From Nectonema munidae (taxonomy: Eukaryota; Nematomorpha; Nectonematoida; Nectonematidae), in assembly GCA_030549495.1 (NCBI GenBank), contig JAUIRK010001055.1, positions 495,001 to 559,000 on the forward strand: DNA of 64,000 nt, in the 5' to 3' direction. Each line of letters starts with the position of its first letter. Positions within the stretch are counted from its first letter, which is position 1. Position numbers and translations under genes: made by a program. Of this stretch, positions 1-11,249 are shown one piece after another. The notes below the pieces were generated by a model that saw only the letters and a list, made by a program, of their open reading frames with translations, made no database searches and had not been told where the DNA came from.

Positions 1-619
1 CTAAACGGTCTTTTTTAAATTCTAAAGTGTCTTTTTCAAATTCTATAGTGTCTTTTTTAAATTTTAGTGTCTTTTTTAAATTCAAAAGTGTCTTTTTAAA
101 ATTCAAAAGTGTCTTTTTTAAACTCTAAAGTGTCTTTTTCAAATTCTAAAGTGTCTTTTTTTAATTTTACTTTTCTGAATAAGCTTTGAAGTCTTGTTTC
201 TTAATAAATGCGCCTAATATTATGTGCGATTGTCAGGTTCTGTAGACGTGTTGAAAGATACACTGATAATTTTCTAATTCTACGCCTCTATTTCAAGTCA
301 TTTTTAATTCGATGCAACTAGCAGTTCATTTATAGACAAGTTTTTAACTCTTCAATTTTTGCCTTCTGCATAGATTGTTTTTATATTATAGTAACATATA
401 ATTAAAAAATTTTTTTTCAAATCAAAAGTTTCAACTAAGCAAAAAAATGAATTTTAAAACTTAGTTTCGAAAAACTTTTTACATCCATTTTAATATATAT
501 CCTTTATATAATAAAAAAAAGTGTTCACACAAACTTCTTTATCATTCAAGTAATTTAAAGCAAAAACCAAAAAAGTAAAATCAAAAAAGACACTTTAGAA
601 TTTAAAAAAGACCGTTTAG
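1..619. repeat. Fold-back-like repeat element with iterated 22-bp termini
   Basis: Positions 1-37 and 583-619 are near-perfect inverted complements (outer sequence CTAAACGGTCTTTTTT). The left arm continues as about seven imperfect copies of a 22-bp unit (GTGTCTTTTTTAAATTC plus a variable AAA/TAAA) to about 165. The interior (217-566) is AT-rich with no credible ORF; the 63-codon ORF on the minus strand here is low-complexity. The interior matches the last 350 bp of the window in inverted orientation. The window starts at or inside the left end, so the true boundary and any target duplication cannot be seen. Iterated termini plus long inverted arms suggest a fold-back or MITE-type DNA transposon; the superfamily is not known. 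Confidence 0.6.
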
Positions 620-1388
620 AATTAAAAATGGTATATTTCAAGGGAGTTTCAGATGGGCAAAAAAATCCCAAGGGGCCTAGCTTAAAAAAAGAATCAGTTA
701 AACATGAAAAATAGGATAAAGATAATAACTTCATTCTATATAACACTTGTCAAAATAAAGAAGATAATAAAAATCAAAAAAACGTCAATAAAGTAATGCA
801 TACACGAGCAGTAACGAACCATCTCTCTGCACTTTTAAACCAAATAAAATAATAAATATTTGTCCCACAAAAATTGATTGTCCACTTTGTCATCGACACA
901 CGCATTACACACACCATCTCTTCAACTGCACTCACATTCATACAACACGCAAGCCAATTCATTTGTGGTCCAAGCCATGCGAGATAGTTAACCAACTTAT
1001 TAAGTCGGGAAACTGCCTGGCCTAAACTTGGATTTAACTTATTTATATATAATCATATACAGTAAAATTTCGTTTTGTCAAACTTCAAAACTTCGACACA
1101 AGCGAAGTTCCAAACAAAAATACAAAGATGCATTTGAATTATTAATTAAAAATCACCAATAAAAACACTAATTAAAAGTTTTAGATGAAAAATAGTCTTC
1201 AATTACACATTGTTTTAATTTGTTATTTCTTACATTTTCAATAAAAATTAAAGGTTCATTTGAAAAAAAGTCTCAAGTCTGAGCATAAATTCAATGTTGT
1301 TGACGTGCTTTGAACTTGATTTAAAGATATTTCAGAATCATCTGAATCTTGGTCGCTTTCATTAAACTTCTTTTTCTTTTCATTAACT

Positions 1389-2673
1389 CTAAATACTATT
1401 GCTTCGTCTGTTAAAGGAGCATCCAGTAATAATTTTATCATCCACGCAAACATAATCCTCAAAAGAACAAGGTATCGTGATCCCTACTTCTTTTGCTTTT
1501 TGTATTAACATCGTGTCTTGGTCGTCATTTTCAGTGTGGTCAATTGTGTTTTCGGTGAGAGAATTGGAAAATCCAGCATGTTTGAAACAGTTTGATATAG
1601 TGTTAGAGGCAACGCAAGACCAAGAACGTTGTAGCAGATGTAGAGCATCCAAAACCTTGAAATTAGGAAGTCTTCAATTATTTTCAATAGAAGAAACTTG
1701 TTTTTCTATTAACAAACGATGATAAAACGTTTTAATATTTTTAATTACGCCTTGATCCATAGGTTGCGTTTTTGAAGTAGTACTTGGTGGTAAATAATAT
1801 AAATCCACGTTGCGAAGTTTTAGTTTTGCATGTGAAGAAATATGATATAAGAAAGAGCAATCTTACGATTCTTCGATTTAAATAATTTATCGATCTTGTT
1901 TAACCAGCTTGCAAACACTTCCTCATTCATCCAAGCTCTTTTGTTAGCTGTATATTCGGTAGGTAATGTTTTCACGCCTTTAAAACATCTAGGTTTTAGT
2001 GATTCCCCAATGACATATAAAGGTAACTTGTGTGTGTACCTGTCATATTTGTGCAAACTAAAACCGTTAGTCTCTCTTTTGAAAGTTTACCACCTAAACA
2101 CTTTTCCTCTTTAAAAGTTAAAGACTTTGAAGGTAATAGTTTGTAGAACAAACCAAATTCATCAGCATTATAAACAACATTTTGTAAATATACTTTGCAA
2201 GTATTGAGGGAGGTGTAGTATCAAACCATGTCTTTACTTGATCATCCTTAGCACTAAAAAAACAAGGCACTTCATTCTCCACTAATACTACTGAAAGTTA
2301 TATCATATCTAACTTTAAAACGATTGAGCCATCCTTCACTACAATTAAAATCATGATATTGCATATCTTTTGCAAGTTTCAGCGCTTTTGTTTGTAATAT
2401 CGCTCCAGATATTGGAATATTTTGGACTCGAACCTGCTTGAACCACAAATACAGCGCTTCTTCAACATGTGGATACCTGCTTTGACGAAGTCTTTTACGT
2501 TCACAGCCACAATTTTCACAACTTTCTTCAATTATATTTGACGACTTCAGCCAGGTTGACAAAGTGTTGAGAGGAATATTAAAGTTTTTAGCCACTTCAA
2601 CTTTCTTCTTTCCTTTTTCGACTTGCTCAATCGCTCGATATTTTAAATCAATTTTATGTTTTGTTTTCTCCAT
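1389..2673 (-). pseudogene. Tigger-like transposase (CENP-B DNA-binding + DDE_1), broken
   Basis: The N-terminal piece (2673-2272) holds a pipsqueak-type helix-turn-helix (KHKIDLKYRAIEQVEKGKKK) followed by a CENP-B-type HTH (SRYPHVEEALYLWFKQVR). The DDE_1 core follows in other frames. The first catalytic aspartate is in YNADEFGLFYKLLP (about 2185-2145). GTHKLPLYVIGESLKPRCFK and EEVFASWLNKIDKLFKSKNR lie at 2056-1850. The third acidic residue is in STTSKTQPMDQGVI (about 1770). The usual DNC motif of the second catalytic aspartate is lost: the sequence there reads like HISSHAKLK. The C-terminal tail runs through 1652-1389. I count at least three frame breaks, so no active enzyme is made. Tigger transposases cut and paste at TA; the family call is firm. 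Confidence 0.8.
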
Positions 2674-2916
2674 CTTTAAATAAAATTTCAAAATCACAAA
2701 TACAAAAAGAAAGAATAAAACAAACTTATTAAATTAATCTAGGAAAATCAGTAAAAAATTATAATTTATATAAACTTTTTACAAAATCAAAGCTCTTAAA
2801 GTAACTGAGTAAAAAATAAAATAAAACTCGCGTTTAACGTCTGTTTTTACCGATTTATCAATGTCAGACGTGCTTATCATTTACACACAAAATTGATAGT
2901 AAGACTTAGATATGAG

Positions 2917-3141
2917 TTACTTGATCGGAACCCCTTCCTCCAGGCATTAACCAGTAGCTCAGAATTAGTTTAAGAAATATTGTATGACACAGTGCGCATT
3001 ACTTGATCGGAACCCCTTCCTCCAGGCATTAACCAGTAGCTCAGAATTAGTTTAAGAAATATTGTATCGGTCAAGATAGGATTGAACCTACCTTTCCAAT
3101 ATAACATATCTTACAACTTAACCGCTGCACTACTGGCGCCC
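2917..3141 (-). repeat. tRNA-derived SINE with an internal 82-bp tandem duplication
   Basis: Reading the minus strand from 3141, a tRNA-like head contains an A-box match TAGTGCAGCGG (3132-3122) and a B-box match GGTTCAATCC (3088-3079), spaced as in a tRNA. The downstream body holds an 82-bp unit beginning TTACTTGATCGG that occurs twice (2917-2998 and 2999-3066, nearly identical). It lies inside the Tigger element and so is younger than it. A genuine tRNA gene is unlikely because the acceptor stem does not pair convincingly. Confidence 0.6.
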
Positions 3142-3617
3142 AGTAAAACAATAAAATATTTTTCAAAAATCTACTGAATTATTGAAAGCAATAAAAAATT
3201 ATAAAATTACCTTTAATAAAAATTGATATTTGACTGTTATTAAGGTGGTTTTAAAGAGTTTTGAAAAAAAAACAAATTTAAATCTTTATTAAAATTAAAA
3301 TTAATGAAACAAATACAATTTATGTTGTGTTATAATCCAAGCAAAAAACCCTTAAAATAAGATAGAAAACATATTTAGTACTGAAAATAAAATTACAGCT
3401 ACGATATAAAACTAAAACTGTCTTCTAATGAAACATGATTTATGAAAATAAGTGAATGGGTTTCTCTTACTTCAAGATACACATACTTAATTGTATGCCA
3501 TCACGAACAACGCATATGCTTCGAGTTAACCGAATGTTCGACTTATCCAACTTCATACGTGACAACCGTAGGCCTTAACAAGTATTAATTCCTACATGGG
3601 TTGGGGATAGAGATTAA

Positions 3618-3744
3618 CCCATTTAAGACCAAGCAAAGCAGACGATATCAAAAAAAAACGCAGACGATTTATATTCAAATTCATTGAAAAAAGCAGACGA
3701 AGATGAAATTACTTATGTTCCAAAATAGGAACATTGGTCGTAAA
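3618..3744. repeat. piggyBac-type MITE copy (TTAA-flanked on the left)
   Basis: TTAA at 3614-3617 is followed by CCCATTTAAGACCAAGCAAA. The right end reads ACATTGGTCGTAAAT, its inverted counterpart, but the terminal GGG-TTAA is lost. The 127-bp body repeats the motif GCAGACGA three times and matches copies at 51733-51862 and 51885-52014. No coding capacity. Confidence 0.65.
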
Positions 3745-3801
3745 TTCGATTTAAAAGAATGTTCGACATATCCGACTTCGACACAACGAGATTTTACTGT
3801 A

Positions 3802-5243
3802 TATATAGCATTACAAGTTCAAGTGAAATGTTTTCAAGTTTAAGTAACGTTTTCAAGTTTTAAGTGTATTTTATCTTTAGATTCAACTTGAAAATTTTTA
3901 TTTATTTTTTTATTCAGCGGCAATCTAACTTTAAAAGCAGACGATTTTTTTATTAAAATAAAATCATTTATTTTTGATATGTCTGCATTAAAATCAAGGA
4001 TTAAAATTAAGGAAAAAACCAAAATGATTTTTAAAATGGGAGTTGAAGGTGGTCGTAAATTTATTGATGTTTCTGAAGCTCTTGATATTATTTAATATAA
4101 GCACAGTACGAACAATATTTCATCGAAAAAAAGTAGAAAGTTCTTCAAGAAAATCTTGGGGTGGACACAGAAAATATAAAATTAACCCAGATCACATTGA
4201 TTTTATTGAAGAAGAAATTAGTAAAAATAGAAAAAATATATGAAACTTTTTCATCTATACATATCGCTTGAATCCATGTGTACAAAAATTGCCAACTTAT
4301 CTATAACACGTACAATTGCAACAGTAACTCTGTTTAACCCTCAAACAATCAAATTTAAAAGAAAAGAATTTTCTCAAGAATTTTTAAATAATTCTAATAC
4401 TAATGAAACTTACATTTTCATAGATCAGTGTGGATTTAATTTTCATTTGAGAAGAACGTTTTGGCGATCAAGGAAAGCTACACAAGCAAAAATAGTAGTG
4501 CCCAGGATAAGAGGTGTTAACAAATCACTATTGCTAGCTATTAGTATAAATGGAGCAATTTGTTACGAAATTCACAAAGGCAGTATTGACTCTCAAAAAT
4601 TCGCTTACTTTTTTAAACAAATTCAAAGAAATTTTGGTTCAAAAGAACATATCACAAAACTCTGTTTTTTATATGGATAACGCAAAAATTTGTAAAGAAG
4701 GATTCTCAAATTTAGCTCTTGCATACAAGTATCTATCTCCATAATCGTACATGATTAACGCTATTGAATCTTTTTGATCGATTGCATGAAAACTGGAATA
4801 AATGAAATTAAGCAATTGGATTGTATTGGCTGGTTTGGTGAAGCTAAAAGAAATATGCGGTTAGCGTTAAATGAATATAATTTTTATAATTTTCTAAAAT
4901 AAATAATTTTTATAATTTTATATAATAATAATAATAATAAATGTGCTTATCAAATAAACTTATATTTTTTTTTAGATCGCTAATAAATATTTTTACAAAA
5001 ATAAATTTTTAGTTTGCATTTTTAAATTTTTTTAGAACTCTAAAAATTTGTAAAAGATGTGTAATTCAATATATATCTTCTCTCAAACAAAAATCAAATA
5101 TTTTCAAAAAATTAACAAGTCAAACCTAAAAATAAAACTAATTAAAACTTGAAAAAATTTACTTGAACTTCAAAACATTTCACTTAAATTTGAAAACATT
5201 TCACTTGAATTTGAAAACATTTTAAACTTGTAATGCCATATAT
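3802..5243 (+). mobile_element. Tc1/mariner (IS630)-like DNA transposon
   Basis: The inverted ends read ATATAGCATTACAAGTT (left) and, reversed, ATATGGCATTACAAGTT (right, ending near 5243), within TA-rich flanks. Subterminal repeats of AAGTGAAATGTTTTCAA type occur on both sides (3818-3860 and 5140-5225). The element abuts the end of the Tigger element at 3799. The transposase inside is broken (next entry). About 1.44 kb, a normal length for this superfamily. Exact ends are uncertain by a few bases because of the TATATA flanks. Confidence 0.75.
4028..4790 (+). pseudogene. IS630/Tc1-type DDE transposase, broken
   Basis: The N-terminal segment (4043-4243) carries the basic DNA-binding linker (GGHRKYKINPDHIDFIEEEI). 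The next frame (4240-4680) gives the catalytic core: first aspartate in YIFIDQCGFNFHLRRTFW and the strand VVPRIRGVNKSLLLAIS. The second aspartate is in YMDNAKICKEGF (about 4675-4710). The third acidic position is in MINAIES (about 4750). Only 29 residues lie between the second D and the E, instead of the usual 34 or so, so a short deletion lies there. At least three frame changes and one stop are present. Clearly inactive, but the family is recognisable from the three catalytic blocks. Confidence 0.75.
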
Positions 5244-5502
5244 AATTATTAGGCCATAAGTACAAGCCTACATACAACGTCAGTAGCACCTAACGGTGAC
5301 TTATGTAGCTTGGCTGAAAATACACTTACTCATTGTTACTGCTACGAAAGTGTAACAAAATTCTATACTTTTCCTTGAGAGTATTTATTCGTAGTAATAT
5401 TACTCCCTCAGCTCATCATAGGAAATTTAATTTTTTTCTCGGTAATGAAATGATTGATTACACGGATGATGAGATATTGTAATCAAGGGGCTAACAAAAA
5501 CT

Positions 5503-5690
5503 AGCTACATTACTGCTTCTGATCAAATATAGCTCTAATTCGCATTATTATAACAAAGTAGACGTTAATGAAAAAAAATAGATTTTAAATATTCATTCTA
5601 AGACTTAACCTTAAAACAAAGAAAGTAATATCAAAATTTTACTGAGTATATAATTCAGAAAATTGAAAATCATTGAGATGGGTGAAAGGA
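5503..5690. repeat. Dispersed repeat, copy 1 (partner at 22798-23010)
   Basis: This stretch (from CTAGCTACATTACTGCTTCT to the ATGGGTGAAAG motif) aligns by eye with 22798-23010 at roughly 75-80% identity in the same orientation. Both continue into a GC-richer segment. No ORF or terminal repeats were recognised. It is probably a fragment of an uncharacterised interspersed repeat. The following 5690-5945 stretch is unusually GC-rich for the window and holds only a spurious 89-codon ORF. Confidence 0.5.
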
Positions 5691-6204
5691 AATCACATTA
5701 GGGGGTGGGGCCGCGGCTCCCCTCGTCCACCGAATGCGCCCTGGTTTAAATTAAACCGCCTACAACGAAATTCCGGTTTTAGTGTACTAAATTCCCAGCC
5801 CCTTAACCCACAAAGTCATTATAAATTAACCTCATGTAAAGTAGCTCCTCTAAAACCACAGAGGTTTACTGGCATATTGGAAGGTCCCGCATGTTTAAAT
5901 GAGCATCATTTAAACTTTATTTCAATATTAGTACGAATTTAACAGTGATATTATGACCAAGCAAAACAGTGTTGTGAAACAGCAGAAAAACTTTGTTAAA
6001 GACTCAAGTTTACTTTTAGATTTATGACTTTTATAATGACTTTACATGTCTTATTTATTGATGAATGTGTTTGAATATAAATTAGATTTACATGTGCGCA
6101 ACGTATTTTTATCACATTATAGTGTTTATATATAAAACATAACATTTTATGTCCTTGATATACCAAATGACGAACTAATACAAGAAACAAATTAATAGAG
6201 CTGG

Positions 6205-6765
6205 GCATAAAAGAGTTAATTGGTTAATTAAAGAAGTTAAATTTTTTTATTTATTTTTAACTTTTAAGTTAAACTCATAAGTGTTTAACGAATCAATTAA
6301 CTCCATTAATAGACTTGAAGTTCGTTAAACGCTAATAAACTTTTTTTAATGATAGTTCAATTTATCTTATTTTTTACCATTTAAACAATTTTAGTTTAAT
6401 TTTTCAAAAATTTGAATTAAAAATTATACAAGAATGCAGCAAACCGACTTCAACATTTGCTTGTTAAAAGACCGCACAAATAAACTATAACGGACTCTTT
6501 AGAAATTGCTTCTTCTGGCGGTAACACATCTAAGAGAGTATTAGACCAAAGAATTTTGGTTTTTTTGTGCTCAACACTTTACCAGTTCACGTAGTCGAGC
6601 CTAAATCCCTTGGATCACTGATTAAAACCTTGAATCCTAGTTCAAGTTCAAGTTCAGTCTAGAACATTGGGTAGAAAAATTGTCAATCTGTACACTGATT
6701 TAAAACAATATAAAATAAGGTTTTTTCTGACATAATAGAGAAAAAGCAAAGAACTGTAATCGGAA
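6205..6765. other. AT-rich non-coding stretch rich in TTAATTGG/GTTAACT motifs
   Basis: No credible coding region. Near the left edge AGAGCTGGGCAT resembles a hAT-type terminus, and AGCGCTGCCCACTT at about 7140 and AGCGCTACCCACTT at about 7660 could be a partner end. The orientation and match are too weak to call an element. Confidence 0.25.
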
Positions 6766-7799
6766 GTCAATAGAAGATAAAGCAAAAAATTTGATAAATA
6801 GATAGTTACAAAGCAAATCCAGCGATTTGATGACATGCTATTATTTGTGTGAATAGGTTTTAATTGTTTTGTTCATCAAAACAAACACAACGATTCCTTC
6901 AAGTAAAGAAGGACATCATACTCTCTTGCGAACTTTGGAAAACTTTTTTTAAAACGAAATAATCATTTCGCGTAGGAAAACATGTCAATTAATTGAAATT
7001 TTAAATTTAGAATAAATGCCCCTGATTCAGGGACGTTTTATAAATAGTTATTATTAATTTCAACTATTGGGTTAACGGTCATTAACTTCCGTAAATATCG
7101 AATAAAATTAACAAAACTTGGATTAGTTAATTTTTGTTTAGCGCTGCCCACTTTTGCGAATTAACTAACTGATTTCTTAATTAATGAACTAATTATTATC
7201 TAACTAAATAGCTAATTGAAACTAACTTAATGGTATATATTAGTTAGTTTGAAAGTTTGTGATCAGTTAGTTGTTTAGTTTTGTCAATAGAAAATAAAGC
7301 AAAAAATTTGATAAATAGATAGTTACAAAGCAAATCCAGCGATTTAATGACATGCTATTATTTGTGTGAATAGGTTTTAATTGATTTGTTCATCAAAACA
7401 AACACAACGATTCCTTCAAGTAAAGAAGGACATCATACTCTCTTGCCAACTTTGGAAAACCTTTTTTAAAACGAAATAATTATTTCGCGTAGGAAAACAT
7501 GTCAATTAATTGAAATTTTAAATTTAGAATAAATGCCCATGATTCAGGGACGTTTTATAAATAGTTATTATTAATTTCAACTATTGGGTTAACGGTCATT
7601 AATTTCCATAAATATCGAATAAAATTAATGAAACTCGGATTAGTTAATTTTTTGTTTAGCGCTACCCACTTTTGCGAATTAACTAACTGATTTCTTAATT
7701 AATGAACTAACTATCTAACTAAATAGCTAATTGAAACTTTAACTTAATGATATATATTAGTTAGTTTGAAAGTTTGTGATCAGTTAGTTGTTTAGTTTT
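6766..7799. repeat. Direct tandem duplication, 517-bp unit x2
   Basis: Unit 1 (6766-7282) and unit 2 (7283-7799) both start GTCAATAGAA and end GTTTAGTTTTG. They differ by scattered substitutions and small indels, only a few percent by eye. The unit has no convincing ORF; the small minus-strand ORF at 6654-6836 crosses the first boundary and is not supported. The duplication looks fairly recent compared with neighbouring transposon relics. An assembly collapse or expansion is also possible. Confidence 0.85.
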
Positions 7800-8162
7800 G
7801 TACAAATTCTTTTATTTTATTCTTACACAAATATATATTCCTTACGATACAACATAGCATGTTATAACTTGCAATATAGATTATAAAAATAAAATAAATT
7901 TAAGGAAGGGGAGGAGGATAACAAATAAGTACCATAAATTTTACTGTATATACTTTTGATAAATTATTTGCAGTATAAAAAATGTTTTTTTATTTATCTT
8001 CTTCGCTACTCCCTTAGCCAAGGTCCTGGATCCACTCATAAAAGAAAATGATAGCTTGAATAAATTATGAGATAATTTCCAAATTAAGAAAATTATAAGT
8101 TGGTGTTGATTTTACTTATTAGGTACACTTGTTAGATTGGAAAAATGATTCTATCACTTTTT

Positions 8163-8230
8163 ACGCGTTTTTATATTGCCACATACTCTTTATTTTACGC
8201 GTTTTTATATTGCCACATACTCTTTATTTT
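8163..8230. repeat. 34-bp perfect tandem duplication
   Basis: The unit ACGCGTTTTTATATTGCCAC plus 14 further bases occurs twice head to tail (8163-8196 and 8197-8230). Nothing else is recognised between about 7850 and 9600, apart from a SINE-like B-box sequence near 8850 and unsupported short ORFs. Confidence 0.85.
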
Positions 8231-8357
8231 ATCTAACTGTCTATATTTGTAAACAGGGATATTTTTTACACTATGGAATGATAAAAAGTATAACAACTTA
8301 GAATCCCAAAGTCAATACTCAAATTGCAAAAAAAATCAACAAAATCTCTTGTCGTTA

Positions 8358-8621
<264 letters not shown>

Positions 8622-9669
8622 CTAAGTAAAATTGGATTAAAAAGGAAACTAAAATTATAATTTTAATTTAAACATAAATATTCGAGCTATTTAGAATTTA
8701 ACTTTACATATTAATTTTACAAGTTTATAAGGTTGTAGTGATTAATTATTTTTACCCCCAAAACTTATTCTTTTGTTCTTCTTAAAAAATTAAATTAATA
8801 ATATTAAAAAAATTACAGAGAAATAATTGATGAGCTTAACATTTGAAGGTCAGGGATTCGAGACTCCAGACTCGTAAGTCGTAAAGATTTTACATAGTTT
8901 TATATAATACTTTAATTCCCATGCATATTTATAAAAGAGTCAAAACTATGAATTAAAAAACAGTCTGAAAACAAATATATAAAAAGGAAAATGAGCTTTA
9001 CTTTGAAAAAAGAAGTAATGCTATTTATCCTAAAAAATGTTAAAAAATGTGGTTCAAATTTACAAATTTATATTATTATTTTTCAAAATAATGACATAAA
9101 TATTTGGTATGAACTTTATATATTAATCAATTACAGTTAGCACATTTTCTGGCATGCCTTTTCGTAAAATACATATCGTAATATAACATTAAACTTAAGC
9201 AGAATAAGTGAATGGCTTAAACCTTAGCTTATTCAATCTAAAAAAAACTTTTCACATCTCTAGTTGAAGTGTTATTACATATTATTTGCATGGGCAATTC
9301 ACCTAAATTTAGTGATAGATCTTGTATAAAATATTTTCTCTTACTTTTGCGGGTTAAAGCAAATGGTCCAGGACAATTATATTTCTTTATGATCGAACTT
9401 CGGTGTGCTACAATATCTACATAATTCCAGAATACTAGGAAAGGCCATCATCTTGAAGGTTTGTAAATTGTAAATTCTCTGAGTATTTTGTTACAAAACA
9501 TGTACATACGGTTTAAATTTATTATATTGATGTATTATTTCAGGTTTTCGCTGTCCACCAATTAGATCTATCTTGCATAAATGTTGTGAAGAAAAATTTT
9601 GTTATATCTTTTGTTGGAATGTATGCTGTCAAAGAAGCATATTTTGTGTAGAGAAATTTGTTTTTATGT

Positions 9670-9993
9670 TCAGCTAATTTGAAACATTTTAGATTCGCAT
9701 AAATTTACAATAGGTTCTAATGTGTAAGCGTTTAACTTTGCACATTTGCAATGTTTGTGCGAGGTTAAAAAACGGTCAATAAAAATTCGATCACAGCTAA
9801 AGAGCCTTTTCACAATCTTTTCAGAATTGAAATAATTTCTATCTTCAAGACTTGTACCATAAATTTCGAAAGTTAAAACATAGTATGTACAAACTTTACA
9901 ATCGTAGCATTTAATTCGATTATGATCAGGTTTGGATCTATTATAAATTTTGTTGTGTGACTTCCCTCCGAACTTTATTAGTTGTGCATCCAT
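9670..9993 (-). pseudogene. piggyBac transposase fragment
   Basis: The 107-codon frame reads DAQLIKFGGKSHNKIYNRSK and then SKPDHNRIKCYDCKV, followed by YYVLTFEIYGTS. This aligns with the piggyBac block around its first catalytic aspartate (family form: DEQ-F-GR-YIPSKP-GIK-GYVL-F-YTG). Downstream, CDRIFIDRFLTSHK matches the second catalytic block (CDNxFTS). The first block has DA where the family has DE. Nothing upstream or downstream of about 110 residues survives and no TTAA-bounded ends were found, so this is an isolated relic. The assignment rests on motif memory. Confidence 0.6.
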
Positions 9994-10478
9994 ACAATAA
10001 TCTTGAAGATAAATAGATTTAGATTGGATAGATTTTTTATCCTTGCTTATTTGTTTTCTAGTTTTCCTTTTTTATATGGTGTTATAATGTTGAAAATTTC
10101 TTTCTTTTTTTATTGAATAAATCTATCTAATCTATCTTGGTCTTATATTCACTATTTTAGCAATGCAATAATATAAAGAATTATAGCTAGTGCTATATTT
10201 ATCTTAAAGTATCGATACACGAACAATTATATAAGTATATAAACTACATTTTCATAAAATATTATAAATAATAAAATTTTTAATTAGTTAGTATTAGAGT
10301 TTGTTAGACAGATAATTTTTTAATTAATTTGCTAATTAGTTTTAAACGTTATAATTTATTTTCTTCTTCTAATATAAATAAATGTATTATTTAGTAATAT
10401 TATTAAAGTTACAATATATATTAAAATTTACCTTTTATTTATTAAAATTATCCCTTTAATATAAAAATGACTTTCTCC

Positions 10479-10546
10479 GAGTTAGATACCCTGCTTTAGT
10501 AACTTAAGCTTGTTGATTCGATCCACCGTTAAAGCAATTTTTTATT
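10479..10546 (+). repeat. tRNA-derived SINE head, copy 1
   Basis: GTTAGATACCCTGC followed after about 25 bases by TTGATTCGATCCACC resembles an A-box/B-box pair (B-box GATTCGATCC). It aligns base by base with 48645-48716, where the same GTTAGATAC, TAACT-AAG and TTCGAT blocks recur. Probably a diverged SINE family rather than a tRNA gene. Confidence 0.45.
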
Positions 10547-10754
10547 CTTTAAATGCAAGCTGTTCAATTGTGTTGATTTTATTTAATATTTATATAGTAA
10601 ATATTAATATCAAAAATGGGAAATTAATATTAATCGAAATTTTGATGTTCCATACATTGAAGCAAGTCACCAAAATTTCATAAATTTAGTGAAGAATTAG
10701 AGTAAATTAAAAGAAATCAAATCATAAAGTGAAAGATTCTTATATTCAAAACAG

Positions 10755-10876
10755 AGATTTATTGTATATCTCTAAGTACTTCTAATACGGCTTTTTGAGC
10801 TTTTGAAGTACTTTGCAATGTTAATGTTTTATATTGTTAACTTGCTAAATAAAATAAATAAATAAAAAAAATAGAT
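10755..10876 (+). repeat. LINE 3' tail on the + strand
   Basis: AAGTACTTCTAATACGG, then GAGCTTTTGAAGTACTTTG, can fold into a hairpin around AAGTACTT. About 40 bases later a tail AAATAAAATAAATAAATAAA follows. It resembles the reversed 3' region of the minus-strand LINE ending near 10942. It is read as the severed 3' end of a related LINE in the opposite direction. Confidence 0.45.
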
Positions 10877-11249
10877 TTATTAGTATATTTGTTATATTAA
10901 AGAGAATGGACTGTTCCTTTTATTACAGTAGAATGATTATTAAAGAAGAAGAAGAAGAAGATGATTTATTGATATCACATAAATATGAAACATGTAAAAT
11001 ATTAAGTGTAAAAATTTGATAAATTTGTATACAAATACAAACAAACAAACAAAATGACAATCAATAGTAATGATGAAAAAATGTGATAACAAGTACCTCA
11101 AAAGGTTTAAAAGAAACCCGCTTGGAGAAGTACTATAAGTGATTAAACTAAATATAACTCAAATGAATAAGAAAAAAAAAATAAATAAATAATATATAAA
11201 CAATCACAATTGAAAGACTTAGTAGTCTTCATATAATAAACTGTATCTT

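Larger units (their letters stand above)
1060..3799 (-). mobile_element. Tigger/pogo-type DNA transposon (decayed)
   Basis: The element is bounded by inverted ends: CAGTAAAATTTCG at 1060 and, reversed, CAGTAAAATCTCG ending at 3799. A TA dinucleotide flanks each side (1058-1059 and 3800-3801), the target duplication expected for Tc1/mariner-class elements. It encodes a minus-strand Tigger-like transposase in several frames (see the entry at 1389-2673). Later insertions inside it are a tRNA-derived SINE (about 2917-3141) and a 127-bp piggyBac-type MITE (3618-3744). The 2.74 kb length is normal for Tigger once those insertions are counted. A second TIR-like stretch lies at about 3495-3545. A related terminal fragment sits near 18005-18074. 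Confidence 0.85.

Noticed and set aside
8-165. Regular 22-bp repeats, CRISPR-like spacing
   Set aside because: Units are directly abutting without unique spacers and lie in a eukaryotic repeat element.
3066-3141. Possible functional tRNA gene on minus
   Set aside because: A- and B-boxes match, but acceptor pairing is poor and it is attached to a repeat body; treated as a SINE.
6205-7160. Possible hAT element with AGAGCTGGGCA and AGCGCTGCCCA ends
   Set aside because: Ends do not form a good inverted pair and no 8-bp duplication is visible.
10003-10136. Inverted TAGATTTAGATTGGATAGAT / ATCTATCTAATCTATC stretch
   Set aside because: Low-complexity similarity; no element boundary.
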